DNA of 64,000 nucleotides from Furfurilactobacillus milii. GTDB taxonomy: Bacteria; Bacillota; Bacilli; Lactobacillales; Lactobacillaceae. The notes under the pieces are model-generated. The model was not told the origin of the DNA. It made no database searches and saw nothing but the letters and a program-made list of their open reading frames with translations. Below, in pieces: positions 7,780-17,101 of this stretch (position 1 is its first letter; each line of letters begins with the position of its first letter). Location: positions 1 through 64,000 of the forward strand of contig NZ_WEZQ01000026.1 of NCBI RefSeq assembly GCF_009864005.1, in the 5' to 3' direction. A program made the translations under genes and the position numbers.

Positions 7780-10416
7780 ATGGTTGTTAAAACTGATAAG
7801 AAGGCTGAAAAAGACACAACTGATATCGCAGAAACGATTCAGAAGTTAGTCGACAAGGGCCATGAAGCATTAGCCAAAATGGACGACTTTGACCAAAAGC
7901 GCATTGACCACATCGTACACGAAATGGCCATGGCTGCCTTGGACCAACACATGGAACTAGCTAAGCTAGCTGTTGAAGAAACAGGCCGTGGTGTTGTTGA
8001 AGATAAAGCAATTAAAAACATTTTTGCCTCAGAAAATATTTGGCACAAGATCAAGGATGACAAGACTGTTGGTATCATTCGTGAAGATGATGTTGAAGAA
8101 ATCACTGAAGTTGCTGAACCACTTGGTGTTATTGCTGGTATCACACCGGTTACTAACCCAACTTCAACGGTTGTCTTCAAAGCAGAAATTGCCGTTAAGA
8201 CACGGAACCCAATCATCTTTGCTTTCCACCCACAAGCACAAAAATCTTGTGTGGCAGCTGGTAAAGTTGTTCGCGACGCTGCGATTGCAGCCGGTGCTCC
8301 TGAAGGCATGATCCAATGGATCGAAACACCTTCTATTGAAGCAACGAACCTGTTGATCAATAACGATGGTATTGCCTCAACGTTAGCTACTGGGGGTCCT
8401 GGCATGGTTAAGGCTGCTTACTCAACTGGTAAGCCTGCCTTAGGTGTTGGACCTGGTAACGGTCCTGTCTACGTTGAAAAGTCTGCTAACATCAAACGTG
8501 CCGTTAACGACATTACTTTATCTAAGACGTTTGATAACGGGATGGTTTGTGCTTCTGAAAACTCAGCTGTTATCGATGCCGACATTTACGATGACGTAAT
8601 GGCTGAATTCAAACGTTTGGGCTCAGTTGTTATCAAGAAGGCTGACCAGAAGAAGTTGGCCGATGCAATGTTTAACCCAGTTACACACGGTGTCAAAGGA
8701 TCTATCGCTGGTAAGTCAGCATTCGAAATTGCTAAATTAGCTGGCATCAAAGTCCCAGAAGACACTAAAGTGCTGTTAGCTGAAATCGATGGCGTTGGTC
8801 CTGATTACCCATTGTCAGCTGAAAAATTATCACCAGTTTTGTCCGTTTACAAGGCAGCAACACGTGAAGCAGCTTTGAAGACTTGTGAAGAATTACTAGA
8901 CTTTGGTGGCCTTGGTCATACAGCCGGTCTCCAAAGTGAAGATCAAGATTTGATGAACGAATTCGGTATTCGCATGAAGGCTAGCCGTGTCTTGATTAAC
9001 ACACCTTCCGCCGTTGGTGGGATTGGTAACATCTACAACAACATGATTCCTTCCTTAACATTAGGAACTGGTTCATGGGGTAAGAACGCCGTTTCGCACA
9101 ACGTTTCATCATTTGATTTAATCAACGTTAAAACGATTGCCAAACGGAGAAATAACATGCAATGGATTAAGATTCCAAGTAAAGTTTACTTTGAAAAGAA
9201 CTCTGTTCGTTACTTAACTGATATGGAAGGCGTCGAAAAAGTCTTCGTCGTTGCTTCACCTTCAATGGTTAAGAACGGTTACGTTGACATCGTCCGCGAT
9301 CGTCTTCGCAAACGTCCAAACGCTACCAGCATTCAAATCGAAGTCTTTGACCAGGTTGAACCAGACCCATCAACTGACACGGTTGACCGCGGTGTTCGTT
9401 TGATGAACGAATTCAAGCCTGACACGATTATCGCCATCGGTGGTGGTTCGCCACTTGATGCCGCTAAGAACATGTGGATGTTCTACGAGCACCCAGATGC
9501 AGACTTCTTCGGTGCTAAGCAGAAGTACTTGGATATCCGTAAGCGGACATACACGTTTGAAAAGCCTAACAAGGCTAAGTTCGTTGCTATCCCAACTACT
9601 TCAGGTACTGGTTCAGAAGTAACACCATTCGCTGTTATCACTGACTCCAAGACTCACGTTAAGTACCCATTGGCTGACTATGCTTTGACACCAGACGTTG
9701 CCATCGTGGACCCTCAGTTCATCATGACAGTTCCTAAGCGGACAATCGCTTACTCTGGCTTGGATGTCTTCTGTCACGCCATTGAATCATACGTTTCAAG
9801 CTTGGCCTCAGACTACACGAAGCCATGGTCATTACAAGCCTTGAAGTTGGTTTACAACAACTTGACTGCTTCATACAATGGTGACGCCCATGCCAAGGAA
9901 GAAATGCACAACGCTTCAACCTTAGCTGGTATGGCCTTTGCTAACGCATTCTTGGGTGTTAACCACTCTGTTGCCCACAAACTTGGTGGGGAATTCGGCT
10001 TAGCCCATGGTCTATGTATCGCCATCACTTTGCCACACACGATTCGTTACAACGCCCAGATGCCTACTAAGTTGGCTATGTGGCCTAAGTACGAATACTA
10101 CCGTGCTGACGAAGACTACGCTGAAGCTGCTCGTTACCTTGGTTTGAAGGGTGACACGACTGAAGAATTAGTTGAAGCATTGGTTCAAGCATTTATCGAC
10201 TTGGCACACAGTGTCGGTGTTGAATTGAGCTTGAAGGCTAACGGCGTGGACAAGAAGCATTTCGATGCAACTGTCGACAAATTAGCAGAATTGGCCTACG
10301 AAGATCAATGTACAACTGCCAACCCTAAGGAACCTCTGATTTCTGAATTGAAGGAAATCTTGGAAGAGGATTACGACGGTAAGGGTGTTGAAACTAAGAC
10401 TCGCGGTGCCTACTAA
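7780..10416 (+). CDS. adhE: Bifunctional acetaldehyde-CoA/alcohol dehydrogenase
   Basis: 878 residues, the usual AdhE length. It reduces acetyl-CoA to acetaldehyde and then ethanol, using two NADH. Residues 20-450 form the aldehyde dehydrogenase half, with the catalytic Cys257 in FDNGMVCASENSA. Residues 470-870 form the iron-dependent alcohol dehydrogenase half, with the NAD-binding IGGGSPLDAAK and the metal ligands in HAIESYVS and LGGEFGLAHGLCIA. AdhE forms long filaments (spirosomes). In a heterofermenter it re-oxidises NADH made upstream of phosphoketolase. Codon use is highly biased, as in strongly expressed genes. The start follows GGAGG. It is monocistronic, with cre- and Rex-like sites upstream. 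Confidence 0.97.
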   Translation: MVVKTDKKAEKDTTDIAETIQKLVDKGHEALAKMDDFDQKRIDHIVHEMAMAALDQHMELAKLAVEETGRGVVEDKAIKNIFASENIWHKIKDDKTVGIIREDDVEEITEVAEPLGVIAGITPVTNPTSTVVFKAEIAVKTRNPIIFAFHPQAQKSCVAAGKVVRDAAIAAGAPEGMIQWIETPSIEATNLLINNDGIASTLATGGPGMVKAAYSTGKPALGVGPGNGPVYVEKSANIKRAVNDITLSKTFDNGMVCASENSAVIDADIYDDVMAEFKRLGSVVIKKADQKKLADAMFNPVTHGVKGSIAGKSAFEIAKLAGIKVPEDTKVLLAEIDGVGPDYPLSAEKLSPVLSVYKAATREAALKTCEELLDFGGLGHTAGLQSEDQDLMNEFGIRMKASRVLINTPSAVGGIGNIYNNMIPSLTLGTGSWGKNAVSHNVSSFDLINVKTIAKRRNNMQWIKIPSKVYFEKNSVRYLTDMEGVEKVFVVASPSMVKNGYVDIVRDRLRKRPNATSIQIEVFDQVEPDPSTDTVDRGVRLMNEFKPDTIIAIGGGSPLDAAKNMWMFYEHPDADFFGAKQKYLDIRKRTYTFEKPNKAKFVAIPTTSGTGSEVTPFAVITDSKTHVKYPLADYALTPDVAIVDPQFIMTVPKRTIAYSGLDVFCHAIESYVSSLASDYTKPWSLQALKLVYNNLTASYNGDAHAKEEMHNASTLAGMAFANAFLGVNHSVAHKLGGEFGLAHGLCIAITLPHTIRYNAQMPTKLAMWPKYEYYRADEDYAEAARYLGLKGDTTEELVEALVQAFIDLAHSVGVELSLKANGVDKKHFDATVDKLAELAYEDQCTTANPKEPLISELKEILEEDYDGKGVETKTRGAY

Positions 10417-10448
10417 GATTAAGTATTCTTTGAAGTAAATGAAGTTTG

Positions 10449-10487
10449 AAAAAGTCGTTACCGATGAAAAATTGGTAGCGACTTTTT
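10449..10487 (+). terminator. Terminator after adhE
   Basis: AAAAAGTCG...ACC pairs with GGT..CGACTTTTT around GATGAAAAATT. Confidence 0.85.
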
Positions 10488-10535
10488 GCTGTACTCATTT
10501 TGTTAATGCAGAGGTCAGTTAATGGTTAAGCTGAC

Positions 10536-10724
10536 GCTTGCGGTTGTCAAACATGCACGCCGCCGTGGGACCGGTTCAAGCCGGAAGTTCACCGTCTTTC
10601 ACCTCGCCGTAAAGCCGAAGTTCACGTCTTCACGACCGTCCTGTGGTGTAAATCAGGCATAAAAGCCGCCTGATTTACACCACGTTCACGACTTGCATTC
10701 ATGTTTGACGCCCTTCAGCTCAGA
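10536..10724 (+). repeat. Structured repeat family B, copy 1
   Basis: About 189 nt. The outer helix pairs TGTCAAACATG with CATGTTTGACG. A long inner hairpin pairs GTGTAAATCAGGC with GCCTGATTTACAC. The conserved block CGTGGGACCGGTTCAAGC and the box TTTCACCTCGCC lie between them, followed by CCCTTCAGCTC at the end. Four other copies are at 13116 (reversed), 36792, 42793 and 53542. Confidence 0.8.
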
Positions 10725-10858
10725 TTGTGCTCTGCATTTTGACAGAATCACCGAAGTTGAGCAAACAGAGTTCCGCTAGTCTGTTGGTAATGATCGATAT
10801 TTCAACATCATTAAAACCCGATTTAGGACTTTTACTTTTACCATTAAAAATAATTCAG

Positions 10859-10872
10859 TGTAAACGTTGTTA
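10859..10872 (+). promoter_or_regulatory. Weak cre-like site upstream of the CPBP gene
   Basis: TGTAAACGTTGTTA matches 12 of 14 positions of the cre consensus. It lies 84 bases before the start codon. Confidence 0.3.
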
Positions 10873-10955
10873 AAAGCCATTTCGTGTGTAAACACTGCAT
10901 TCGTTGTAGAATAATTAAAAAGATTATAAATGATGATATAAGGCAGGTGTTATTT

Positions 10956-11627
10956 ATGAAAGCAAAAATTAGTCGTTATGTCCTTGGTATTATCACCATT
11001 TGGGTGATGCTATTTTTGTATCAAACGTCACAACTTCCAGTACACATGCCTGAAATGATTGGCATACCGGAAACTAGAAATTATCAATGGCTCTTTATTA
11101 TTTTGGTGACAATTACTTCAATTCTATTTATCTGGCTAGAATTGTATACGATCGATGATGCCCGACGCTATTATGGTAATGCGTATATTGAGCATCAGCC
11201 TACTCGTAATCATAAATGGCTGATGTTTGGCGTCATGTTTCTCGCATTAATCATTTTTTTAATCGTTGAACCACTTGTTAAAACGCCAATGCCAGAAAAC
11301 GAGAAAATGATTGAACAGTCTATGAAAGGGATGCCAATTCTTACCGCATATGTCGAAATTGTTCTAGCACCAATAATTGAGGAGTTGCTTTTTCGACGAC
11401 TGTTTTTTGTTTTCTTTTTCAAGGGAATGGCTAACCCGTGGAAACGAGTCTTAGGAATTGTTGTCAACGGATTATTTTTTGCCAGTTTGCACACATCGCT
11501 ACTCTCACCAGGTATGTGGGTCTACGCAGTGATGGGCATGATTTTTGCGACAACGTATGTGACAACCAAGGATATTAAGTACAGCATTGCACTTCATTTT
11601 CTTAATAATCTGATCTCTGTGATTTAA
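10956..11627 (+). CDS. CPBP family intramembrane metalloprotease
   Basis: 223 residues with about six membrane segments. The CPBP (CAAX protease and bacteriocin-processing) motifs are visible: EELLFRRLFF near residue 142, which gives the Glu-Glu-x-x-x-Arg site, then FASLHTS and a final LHFLNN. In lactobacilli such proteins often give immunity to bacteriocins or process membrane proteins. No bacteriocin gene is nearby. The reading frame is open 72 bases further upstream, but the ATG at 10956 has AGGCAGG before it. The protein is about as similar in layout to the second CPBP protein at 13483 as paralogues would be. Confidence 0.88.
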   Translation: MKAKISRYVLGIITIWVMLFLYQTSQLPVHMPEMIGIPETRNYQWLFIILVTITSILFIWLELYTIDDARRYYGNAYIEHQPTRNHKWLMFGVMFLALIIFLIVEPLVKTPMPENEKMIEQSMKGMPILTAYVEIVLAPIIEELLFRRLFFVFFFKGMANPWKRVLGIVVNGLFFASLHTSLLSPGMWVYAVMGMIFATTYVTTKDIKYSIALHFLNNLISVI

Positions 11628-11666
11628 AACTTCGTTAATATTAAATGATATGAGGAAGATGAGCTC

Positions 11667-12353
11667 TTGATAGAAGTGATTGGTTTAAAAGGCATCAGCC
11701 AAATTGAGGCAAAAGATGATATTGGAAAACTGATTGTCACAGCGTTCCATGATAATGATGTTGTAATCAAACCGTATGACATATTATGCGTGGCATCGAA
11801 AGTTGTTTCAGTTGCTGAGGAACGGCAAGTTTTGTTGTCTAGCGTTCAACCGTCAGCTGAAGCAATGAAGATTCATCAACAGGTTCCTCGCAAAGATGCT
11901 CGTTTAATTCAGTTAATGTTGAATGAAATTGATGATGCTAGTGCACAGCTAACGATTAGTGAGAAATTTATAGGTGCACGGCTACCGAACGGCCTGTTTT
12001 TAACGAGCGCTGGCGTAGATAAACTCGATTCACAATCAGCTATTCTGTTACCAAGGGATCCAGACCGATCAGCCAAACGTATTGCGGAGACAATAACAAG
12101 ATTAACTAGTGTGCCCGTGTCTGTTGTCATTACAGATAGTGATGGACGGCCTGACAAAAAGGGTGCAACACAAGTAGCAATTGGTGTGTATGGATTAACG
12201 CCAATGCGGTCTGCGGAGACATTGTGTGATATGGTCGCTGCTGCGGCTGGGTTGGAGATGGGACAGCGTGATGCAGGTATTCCAGTCGCAATCGTAAGTG
12301 GTCTAAAATATCAGTTTGATACCAATGCGAAGATTACTGACGCACTCAATTGA
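11667..12353 (+). CDS. Coenzyme F420-0:L-glutamate ligase-like protein (CofE family)
   Basis: 228 residues matching the CofE fold. The region ILCVASKVVSVAE near residue 45 and VVITDSDGRPDKKGATQVAIG near residue 150 carry the acidic and Gly-rich metal and nucleotide-binding positions of the family. CofE adds glutamates to the deazaflavin cofactor F420. Lactobacilli are not known to make F420, and no other F420 gene is in the window, so its real substrate is probably different. The start is a TTG at 11667. No ATG is available in frame, but a GTG lies three codons further on. It follows the CPBP gene by 39 bases and is probably co-transcribed. Confidence 0.8.
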   Translation: MIEVIGLKGISQIEAKDDIGKLIVTAFHDNDVVIKPYDILCVASKVVSVAEERQVLLSSVQPSAEAMKIHQQVPRKDARLIQLMLNEIDDASAQLTISEKFIGARLPNGLFLTSAGVDKLDSQSAILLPRDPDRSAKRIAETITRLTSVPVSVVITDSDGRPDKKGATQVAIGVYGLTPMRSAETLCDMVAAAAGLEMGQRDAGIPVAIVSGLKYQFDTNAKITDALN

Positions 12354-12482
12354 CCGCGTTTTATGAGTTTGGCAGAATTGCGCGCAAACTGTGCAAATTT
12401 GACACCGTTTCCGTTTGAGGCGATAATTATGCATTAAAGTTATTGTTCTGTTCTTAAGCAGCAACCCCCTGAGGAGGTTTTT

Positions 12483-13070
12483 ATGCGGCCCCGCAATTAT
12501 ATTTATATTTTAATCGTTGCTTTGGCGGCAATCGGTGTCGGCGCGCTGACCGTTAAACCGGTGGCAGAGTCGAAGCCAGCCACTAGCCAAACGCAGTCAA
12601 GATCAACAAAGGCAACATCGAAGAAGGATTCATCAAAATCGGCTTCACAGAGTTCAACTAAAAAAACGACGCCTAAAAAGGCACCTGCCAAAAAAATCAG
12701 TACAGAAACAGTTAGCAACTACACGCTGACAAAAACGGCGACTGACTTGCCATCAGGCCTAGCAAGTGGACAGGCACCGTCAGGATGGTCAGCTCCGATC
12801 ACCTTAAGATTGTCTAGTGCAGCATTGTCTGGTACATCAGAGCAAAACATGGTTCGTTTTGATGGCTTGCGCGCAGGAAGTCATTATCGTATTTGGGTCG
12901 CTCCCGTAACGTCCTCAGGAACTACCAAGGCTTATCAAATTGATTATGAGCCAACGACATCATCGTCATACGTTCCGACGCGTTTGTTGAGAACGGCACT
13001 GACAGAGGCACAGAAGTCCGGCGATAGTGTGAGTCAGTTAGCGTTATACAACATAAGAGAAAACGGCTAA
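12483..13070 (+). CDS. Membrane-anchored extracellular protein of unknown function
   Basis: 195 residues, not recognised. Residues 5-25 form one hydrophobic segment that acts as signal peptide or anchor; no lipobox cysteine is present. Residues 30-75 are a Ser/Thr/Lys linker typical of wall-crossing regions. The outer domain (80-195) is mostly beta-like, with LRLSSAALSGTSEQNMVRF and HYRIWVAPVTSSG. No sortase signal is seen. The start follows GAGGAGG at a good distance. It stands alone between the cofE-like gene and a reversed family B repeat. Confidence 0.7.
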   Translation: MRPRNYIYILIVALAAIGVGALTVKPVAESKPATSQTQSRSTKATSKKDSSKSASQSSTKKTTPKKAPAKKISTETVSNYTLTKTATDLPSGLASGQAPSGWSAPITLRLSSAALSGTSEQNMVRFDGLRAGSHYRIWVAPVTSSGTTKAYQIDYEPTTSSSYVPTRLLRTALTEAQKSGDSVSQLALYNIRENG

Positions 13071-13115
13071 TTTGATAGATTAGTTCTTAACTAACATCCC
13101 TAATGTTTTCATGCG

Positions 13116-13300
13116 TAGCCGAAGGGCGTCAATATTGCAACCAAGTCGTGAAGGTGCTGTTGATTCGGTGTTTTTCCGAATTTACAGCACGGACGGTCAT
13201 GAAGACGTGGATTTCGGCTTCATGGCGAGATGAGAGACTGTGGTTTAACAGGCTCGAATCGGTCCCACGACAGTGTTTCAATATTGACAACCGCAGGCGG
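13116..13300 (-). repeat. Structured repeat family B, copy 2 (reversed)
   Basis: About 185 nt in the opposite orientation to the other four copies. The outer helix pairs GTCAATATTG (13128) with CAATATTGAC (13279). The inner hairpin pairs GTGCTGTTGATTCGG with CCGAATTTACAGCAC. The reversed core TCGGTCCCACG is at 13259-13269. A 66-codon open frame across it is not a gene. Confidence 0.78.
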
Positions 13301-13333
13301 TAGTAAAGTTTGTACAACTTCAAACAGTATGAT

Positions 13334-13380
13334 AAAAAACACGCTGACTTCTCAGCTTTTTTGAGAGGCCAGCGTGTTTA
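13334..13380 (+). terminator. Bidirectional terminator
   Basis: AAACACGCTG pairs with CAGCGTGTTT, with an inner TCTCA/TGAGA stem. A residues lie before it and T residues after it. Confidence 0.75.
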
Positions 13381-13482
13381 CGTTTGCTAATATAAAAATT
13401 AGTCAAGACAGTTTTCCTTGCACTCGTCGCAACATACTGCCTATGATATGCCTAATAAATGGATTAAAAGTGGTGACGATAA

Positions 13483-14166
13483 ATGACAGCAGACCGTATC
13501 AGAAGGTATCTAATGGGAGCCGGCGCAATGTTTGGCCTGTTCCTGCTTGAACAAGTGGCAGCAACGCCTTCACAACTGCCCAGCATGCTCCGATTGACGA
13601 GTGTACCTGCCCAAATCACGTTTGGCGTAATTACCACAATAGTAAGTATTTTAGTATTCTGGGCGTTATGGCGAGCGTATCAAAATGGATTAGCTAACCG
13701 TGAACCGCTTTACTTTGATCAACAGCCTACCCGACGTCACAAATGGCTCGTTCTTGGACTGATGGTGCTGGCACTGATTGTGTTGATCGTGGCAGAAGGC
13801 TTGATTCACAGCAAGTCGTCGGAAAATCAAAAGGCCATTGAACAGATGTTTAAGACAACGCCGTGGTTAACCTTGTACTTTGGCGTGTTTGGCGCACCAA
13901 TCCTGGAAGAACTCATTTTCCGTGGGCTGTTCTTTAATTACTTCTTCATGAAGTTGAACAAACGGTGGGTGAAAATCCTGGGAATCATCGTGAACGGCCT
14001 GCTGTTTGCCCAACTGCACACAAATTTGTGGACACCAGATGCGTGGGTGTACTTTGTCATGGGTGCTATCTTAGCGACAACTTATGTTCAAACAAAAGAT
14101 ATCCGCTTTGACATTGGTCTCCACTTTGCAAATAATGCGTTTGCAATGTTCGCAATGCTAATCTAA
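13483..14166 (+). CDS. CPBP family intramembrane metalloprotease, second copy
   Basis: 227 residues, paralogue of the protein at 10956. Shared landmarks include QQPTRRHKWLVLG, APILEELIFRGLFFNYFF (the Glu-Glu-x-x-x-Arg active site near residue 145), FAQLHTN and ATTYVQTKDI. Some six membrane segments are visible. The function is inferred only at the family level: membrane-embedded metal-dependent cleavage of peptides or bacteriocin self-protection. The ribosome binding site is weak (AAGTGGTGA). Its last 9 bases overlap the end of the convergent gene at 14158. Confidence 0.87.
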   Translation: MTADRIRRYLMGAGAMFGLFLLEQVAATPSQLPSMLRLTSVPAQITFGVITTIVSILVFWALWRAYQNGLANREPLYFDQQPTRRHKWLVLGLMVLALIVLIVAEGLIHSKSSENQKAIEQMFKTTPWLTLYFGVFGAPILEELIFRGLFFNYFFMKLNKRWVKILGIIVNGLLFAQLHTNLWTPDAWVYFVMGAILATTYVQTKDIRFDIGLHFANNAFAMFAMLI

Positions 14167-14976
14167 ATTTGCTGCGATTTGTTTTAGGTAGTCGTATGAG
14201 TTGAGCATTTCGGTGGCTTTGGTAGAATCTGCCAGATTAATTTCGAAAATGCTGGATGCTTTAGGATTCAGCAACGGCAGCACGCGAGCCCAGTCAATCC
14301 GGCCAAGCCCAAGCGTTAGGCTATCGTGCGTTAGGCCCATTGAATCGACGAGGTGGTAGTGAACGACATGTTCACCCAGTTTGGCTAGGGATGCTGCTAA
14401 CACGTCATTGCTGCCGTGATTCTTGATGAAACAATGGCTGGTATCAAACGCCAACCGGTAGTTACGATCGAAAATAACCTGATCCATGTGAGGATCACCA
14501 TAGAAAAATAGTGGCGAGATAGAATTTTCGAACATGATGTGGTCACCGCCTTGTTTGGCGTATTCATCCAAGCGTTCGAAGACAACATGTTGAGCTGTTT
14601 CAAAATTGGGATACAGGTCGATGAAATGCTGCGTTTGCCGCGAGTAAGAACCATGTAGTAATAACTGAATGTCGTTTTTAACGGCTAAATTTAGCAACGT
14701 GTCGGAACTGTACCGTAAAAAATGGTACAAGTCCGGCATTTCTTTTTCCGGCGTGACCATTTCGTTGAACCACTTGCCATACCGCATCGGTTGGTGCATC
14801 ACAATTCTTGGCGTGACAGCCTTCGCTTCGTCAATGGCATCCTGCAAATGAGCGAGGCCTTCAGGGGTTAAATCGTGTTGATCTAAATAAAATTCGAAGA
14901 CATCGGGATGATACTGGAGTCGGTTACGGTATTGTGCTGGATCCGTACTGCCCTTTAGCCCAAGTAATACTTTCAT
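14158..14976 (-). CDS. TIM-barrel protein of the sugar isomerase/AP endonuclease 2-like family
   Basis: 272 residues. The sequence fits a xylose-isomerase-like barrel: MHQPMRYGKWFN near residue 60, LLLHGSYSR near residue 105, MFENSISPLFFYG near residue 148, LAFDTSHCFIKNHG near residue 180 and VVHYHLVDS near residue 205. These give the His, Glu, Asp and His metal ligands expected for the fold. The substrate cannot be told. AGGAGG lies before the start. The 3' end overlaps the convergent CPBP gene by 9 bases. Confidence 0.75.
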   Translation of the reverse strand: MKVLLGLKGSTDPAQYRNRLQYHPDVFEFYLDQHDLTPEGLAHLQDAIDEAKAVTPRIVMHQPMRYGKWFNEMVTPEKEMPDLYHFLRYSSDTLLNLAVKNDIQLLLHGSYSRQTQHFIDLYPNFETAQHVVFERLDEYAKQGGDHIMFENSISPLFFYGDPHMDQVIFDRNYRLAFDTSHCFIKNHGSNDVLAASLAKLGEHVVHYHLVDSMGLTHDSLTLGLGRIDWARVLPLLNPKASSIFEINLADSTKATEMLNSYDYLKQIAANLD

Positions 14977-15019
14977 ATAAACCTCCTATATTTTAGGTAA
15001 AAATATGTGACAGTCTATT

Positions 15020-15064
15020 AAAAATTGGTTATGTTCAATTCAAACGAACATAGCCAATTTTTTT
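15020..15064 (-). terminator. Terminator between HAD phosphatase and TIM-barrel genes
   Basis: AAAATTGGTTATGTTC pairs with GAACATAGCCAATTTT. A and T runs on either side allow use in both directions. For the genes here it would end the leftward HAD transcript. Confidence 0.8.
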
Positions 15065-15102
15065 ACGTATGTTAAGTGTATGAGAAGATGGTTCCGTCAA
15101 TT

Positions 15103-15903
15103 TTAGAAGGCAAACTTTTCTAAAAATTGAGCGACACCGTCGTCATCGTTGTTACCCGTAACGTCGGTTCCCGCCGCTTTGATTTCGGGTTTGCCATTAT
15201 CCATAACTACGCCAACTTTGGCTGCTTTCAACATACCTAGATCGTTTTCAGCATCACCGAATGACATCAGGTTATCAAACGTCATGTTGTAGTGTTTCAA
15301 CAAGGCGCTAAGGCCAACATGTTTGTCCATGTCTTTATCCAAAAATTCAAGAATCTTTGGTTGTGAGCGAACTGCGTGATATTTGGCTGTCATTGCCGGT
15401 GTGAGGTTAGCAACGGCTTCGTCCAGTACGTCTGCATCGTAGGACATGACAGCCTTGCTGTAGTCACCCTCGGGTAAGTCTTTGAAATCGCGATGAGTAA
15501 AGGTTAATCCCGCGTTGAGCATTTTTTCGTAATAGGAGTCAGGCAAGTCAGCCAATGGCCAAACCTGTTCAAAGTCCAAGACGTCGAGTGGATAGTGGTG
15601 TTCACTGCAGTATTCGTGAAGTAAGGATAAATCTTCCTTTCTGATCCCTTGTTGAAATAGCTTTTGGTGGCCGACATTTTGAATAACTAATGCGCCATTA
15701 AATGTGATGGTGTAATCGTCTTCGTTGGTAAGGCCAAGCTGTTCAATATATTTCCAAATGGCGTTGATTGGTCGACCAGTACAGAGCACCACTTTGATGC
15801 CTTTCTGATGGAGTTGTTTTAAAATCTTTTCATTACGTAGACTGATTTTTTTGTCACTCGTCAATAGAGTGCCATCTAAGTCCAAAGCAACCATTTTAAT
15901 CAT
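15103..15903 (-). CDS. Cof-type HAD-IIB sugar phosphatase
   Basis: 266 residues, normal for Cof-like phosphatases, which remove phosphate from sugar phosphates or flavin and vitamin intermediates. HAD motif I is ALDLDGTLL at residue 6, motif II is VVLCTGRP near residue 40, and motif IV is MSFGDAENDLGML near residue 213. The C2-type cap lies between. The frame is open 26 codons further upstream, but GGAGG precedes the ATG at 15903, so that start is chosen. It is a single-gene transcript. Confidence 0.9.
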   Translation of the reverse strand: MIKMVALDLDGTLLTSDKKISLRNEKILKQLHQKGIKVVLCTGRPINAIWKYIEQLGLTNEDDYTITFNGALVIQNVGHQKLFQQGIRKEDLSLLHEYCSEHHYPLDVLDFEQVWPLADLPDSYYEKMLNAGLTFTHRDFKDLPEGDYSKAVMSYDADVLDEAVANLTPAMTAKYHAVRSQPKILEFLDKDMDKHVGLSALLKHYNMTFDNLMSFGDAENDLGMLKAAKVGVVMDNGKPEIKAAGTDVTGNNDDDGVAQFLEKFAF

Positions 15904-16147
15904 GAGAATCCTCCGTATTTGTGGCCGATGCCACCGTGTTTTCAGTCTAATTCGTAAGGACAACGAACACTGGCGAATCAAACAAACTTACATCATAACG
16001 GTAGCATAGTTTGTTCACTCAAGAACAAGTTTTTCGACAATTTCCAAAAAGGGGCGTGTTTTTGCTTAATTTGATTTAACTTTGTTAGGGAAGCCAGTAA
16101 AATAAAGTTAGCAAGAGAATTGCTAAGAAAATTGGCAGGAAGTTAAC

Positions 16148-17080
16148 ATGAAATGGCCAAGGATTTTAGCAAGAAAGTTGGGAGTGGGTAGGATGAATTA
16201 TGAAAGTGAATATCGTTTTGATGGTAGTGAACGGCTTCATTTAAAGAATCAGGCAACCAGTTTGCCAAGCCCCGTGCCAGACAAGGATAAAATCAAGGCT
16301 CAGCTGGCTGATAATATTACTAAGCTGGCAGATCTCCAGTCGCGTTTATATGCACAATCTAGCTACGGTGTGGTTGTGTTGTTACAAGGAATGGATGCGG
16401 CCGGTAAGGACAGCATGATTCGTCACGTGATGAGCGGTCTAGACCCAGAAGGCACATCAGTGGTGAGTTTCAAGCAACCAACAAGTAATGAGTTGGCTCA
16501 CGATTATTTATGGCGAATTTCTTCTGCACTCCCACGTCGCGGTAGTATTCAAATTTTCAACCGTTCCCAGTATGAGGACGTGTTGATTAGCCGGGTTCAT
16601 CCAGAGATTCTGTTGGGCCAGCATTTACCTGGTATTAACCAGCTTAGCGACGTCACGGATGACTTTTTTAATCAACGTTTTCGTGACATCACTCACTATG
16701 AAGAATATTTAAAGCACAACGGTTTTATCATGGTGAAGTTCTTCCTCCACTATTCGCGCGATGAACAGAAGCGTCGGTTTGAAAAGCGAATTGAAGTGCC
16801 TGATAAAAACTGGAAGTTTTCCGCAGCTGACATCAAAGAACGTGCCTTTTGGGATGATTACCAGAAAGCTTATGAAGATATGCTGAATCACACGGCCACA
16901 AAGGAAAATCCGTGGTACATCATTCCGTCAGATTCTAAATGGAATTCACGGATGGTTGTGTCAGACATTTTAACGACCAGATTGGCAGCCTTGAAGCCAG
17001 AATATCCAACGGTTACCGATGAACAAAAACAACAGTTACATGAAATTTTGAATCATTTGCAAACGGACAAAAAAGCGTGA
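16148..17080 (+). CDS. ppk2: Polyphosphate kinase 2 family phosphotransferase
   Basis: 310 residues. PPK2 enzymes move phosphate between polyphosphate and nucleoside mono- or diphosphates. The Walker A loop is GMDAAGKDS near residue 81, and the Walker B-like and lid regions are FNRSQYEDVLISRVHPE and KRRFEKRIEVPDKNWKFS. The single-domain length fits class I or III enzymes. AGGAA precedes the ATG at 16148; a second in-frame ATG at 16193 after GGGTAGG is also possible and would remove a basic 15-residue leader. It is the first gene of a polyphosphate operon, 21 bases before the next gene. Confidence 0.88.
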   Translation: MKWPRILARKLGVGRMNYESEYRFDGSERLHLKNQATSLPSPVPDKDKIKAQLADNITKLADLQSRLYAQSSYGVVVLLQGMDAAGKDSMIRHVMSGLDPEGTSVVSFKQPTSNELAHDYLWRISSALPRRGSIQIFNRSQYEDVLISRVHPEILLGQHLPGINQLSDVTDDFFNQRFRDITHYEEYLKHNGFIMVKFFLHYSRDEQKRRFEKRIEVPDKNWKFSAADIKERAFWDDYQKAYEDMLNHTATKENPWYIIPSDSKWNSRMVVSDILTTRLAALKPEYPTVTDEQKQQLHEILNHLQTDKKA

Positions 17081-17101
17081 AATAAGTAAGAGGGGGATGT
17101 C

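Noticed and set aside
7839-8405. 188-codon frame opposite adhE, and similar frames opposite xfp
   Set aside because: Long antisense frames are a side effect of the strong codon bias of these highly expressed genes; none has a start signal.
10560-10580. tRNA T-arm-like sequence CCGGTTCAAGCCGG in the family B repeats
   Set aside because: No cloverleaf, anticodon arm or acceptor stem can be formed around it, and it recurs in other B copies as part of the larger fold.
13103-13303. 66-codon plus-strand frame
   Set aside because: It lies wholly inside the reversed family B repeat and has no ribosome binding site or protein-like composition.
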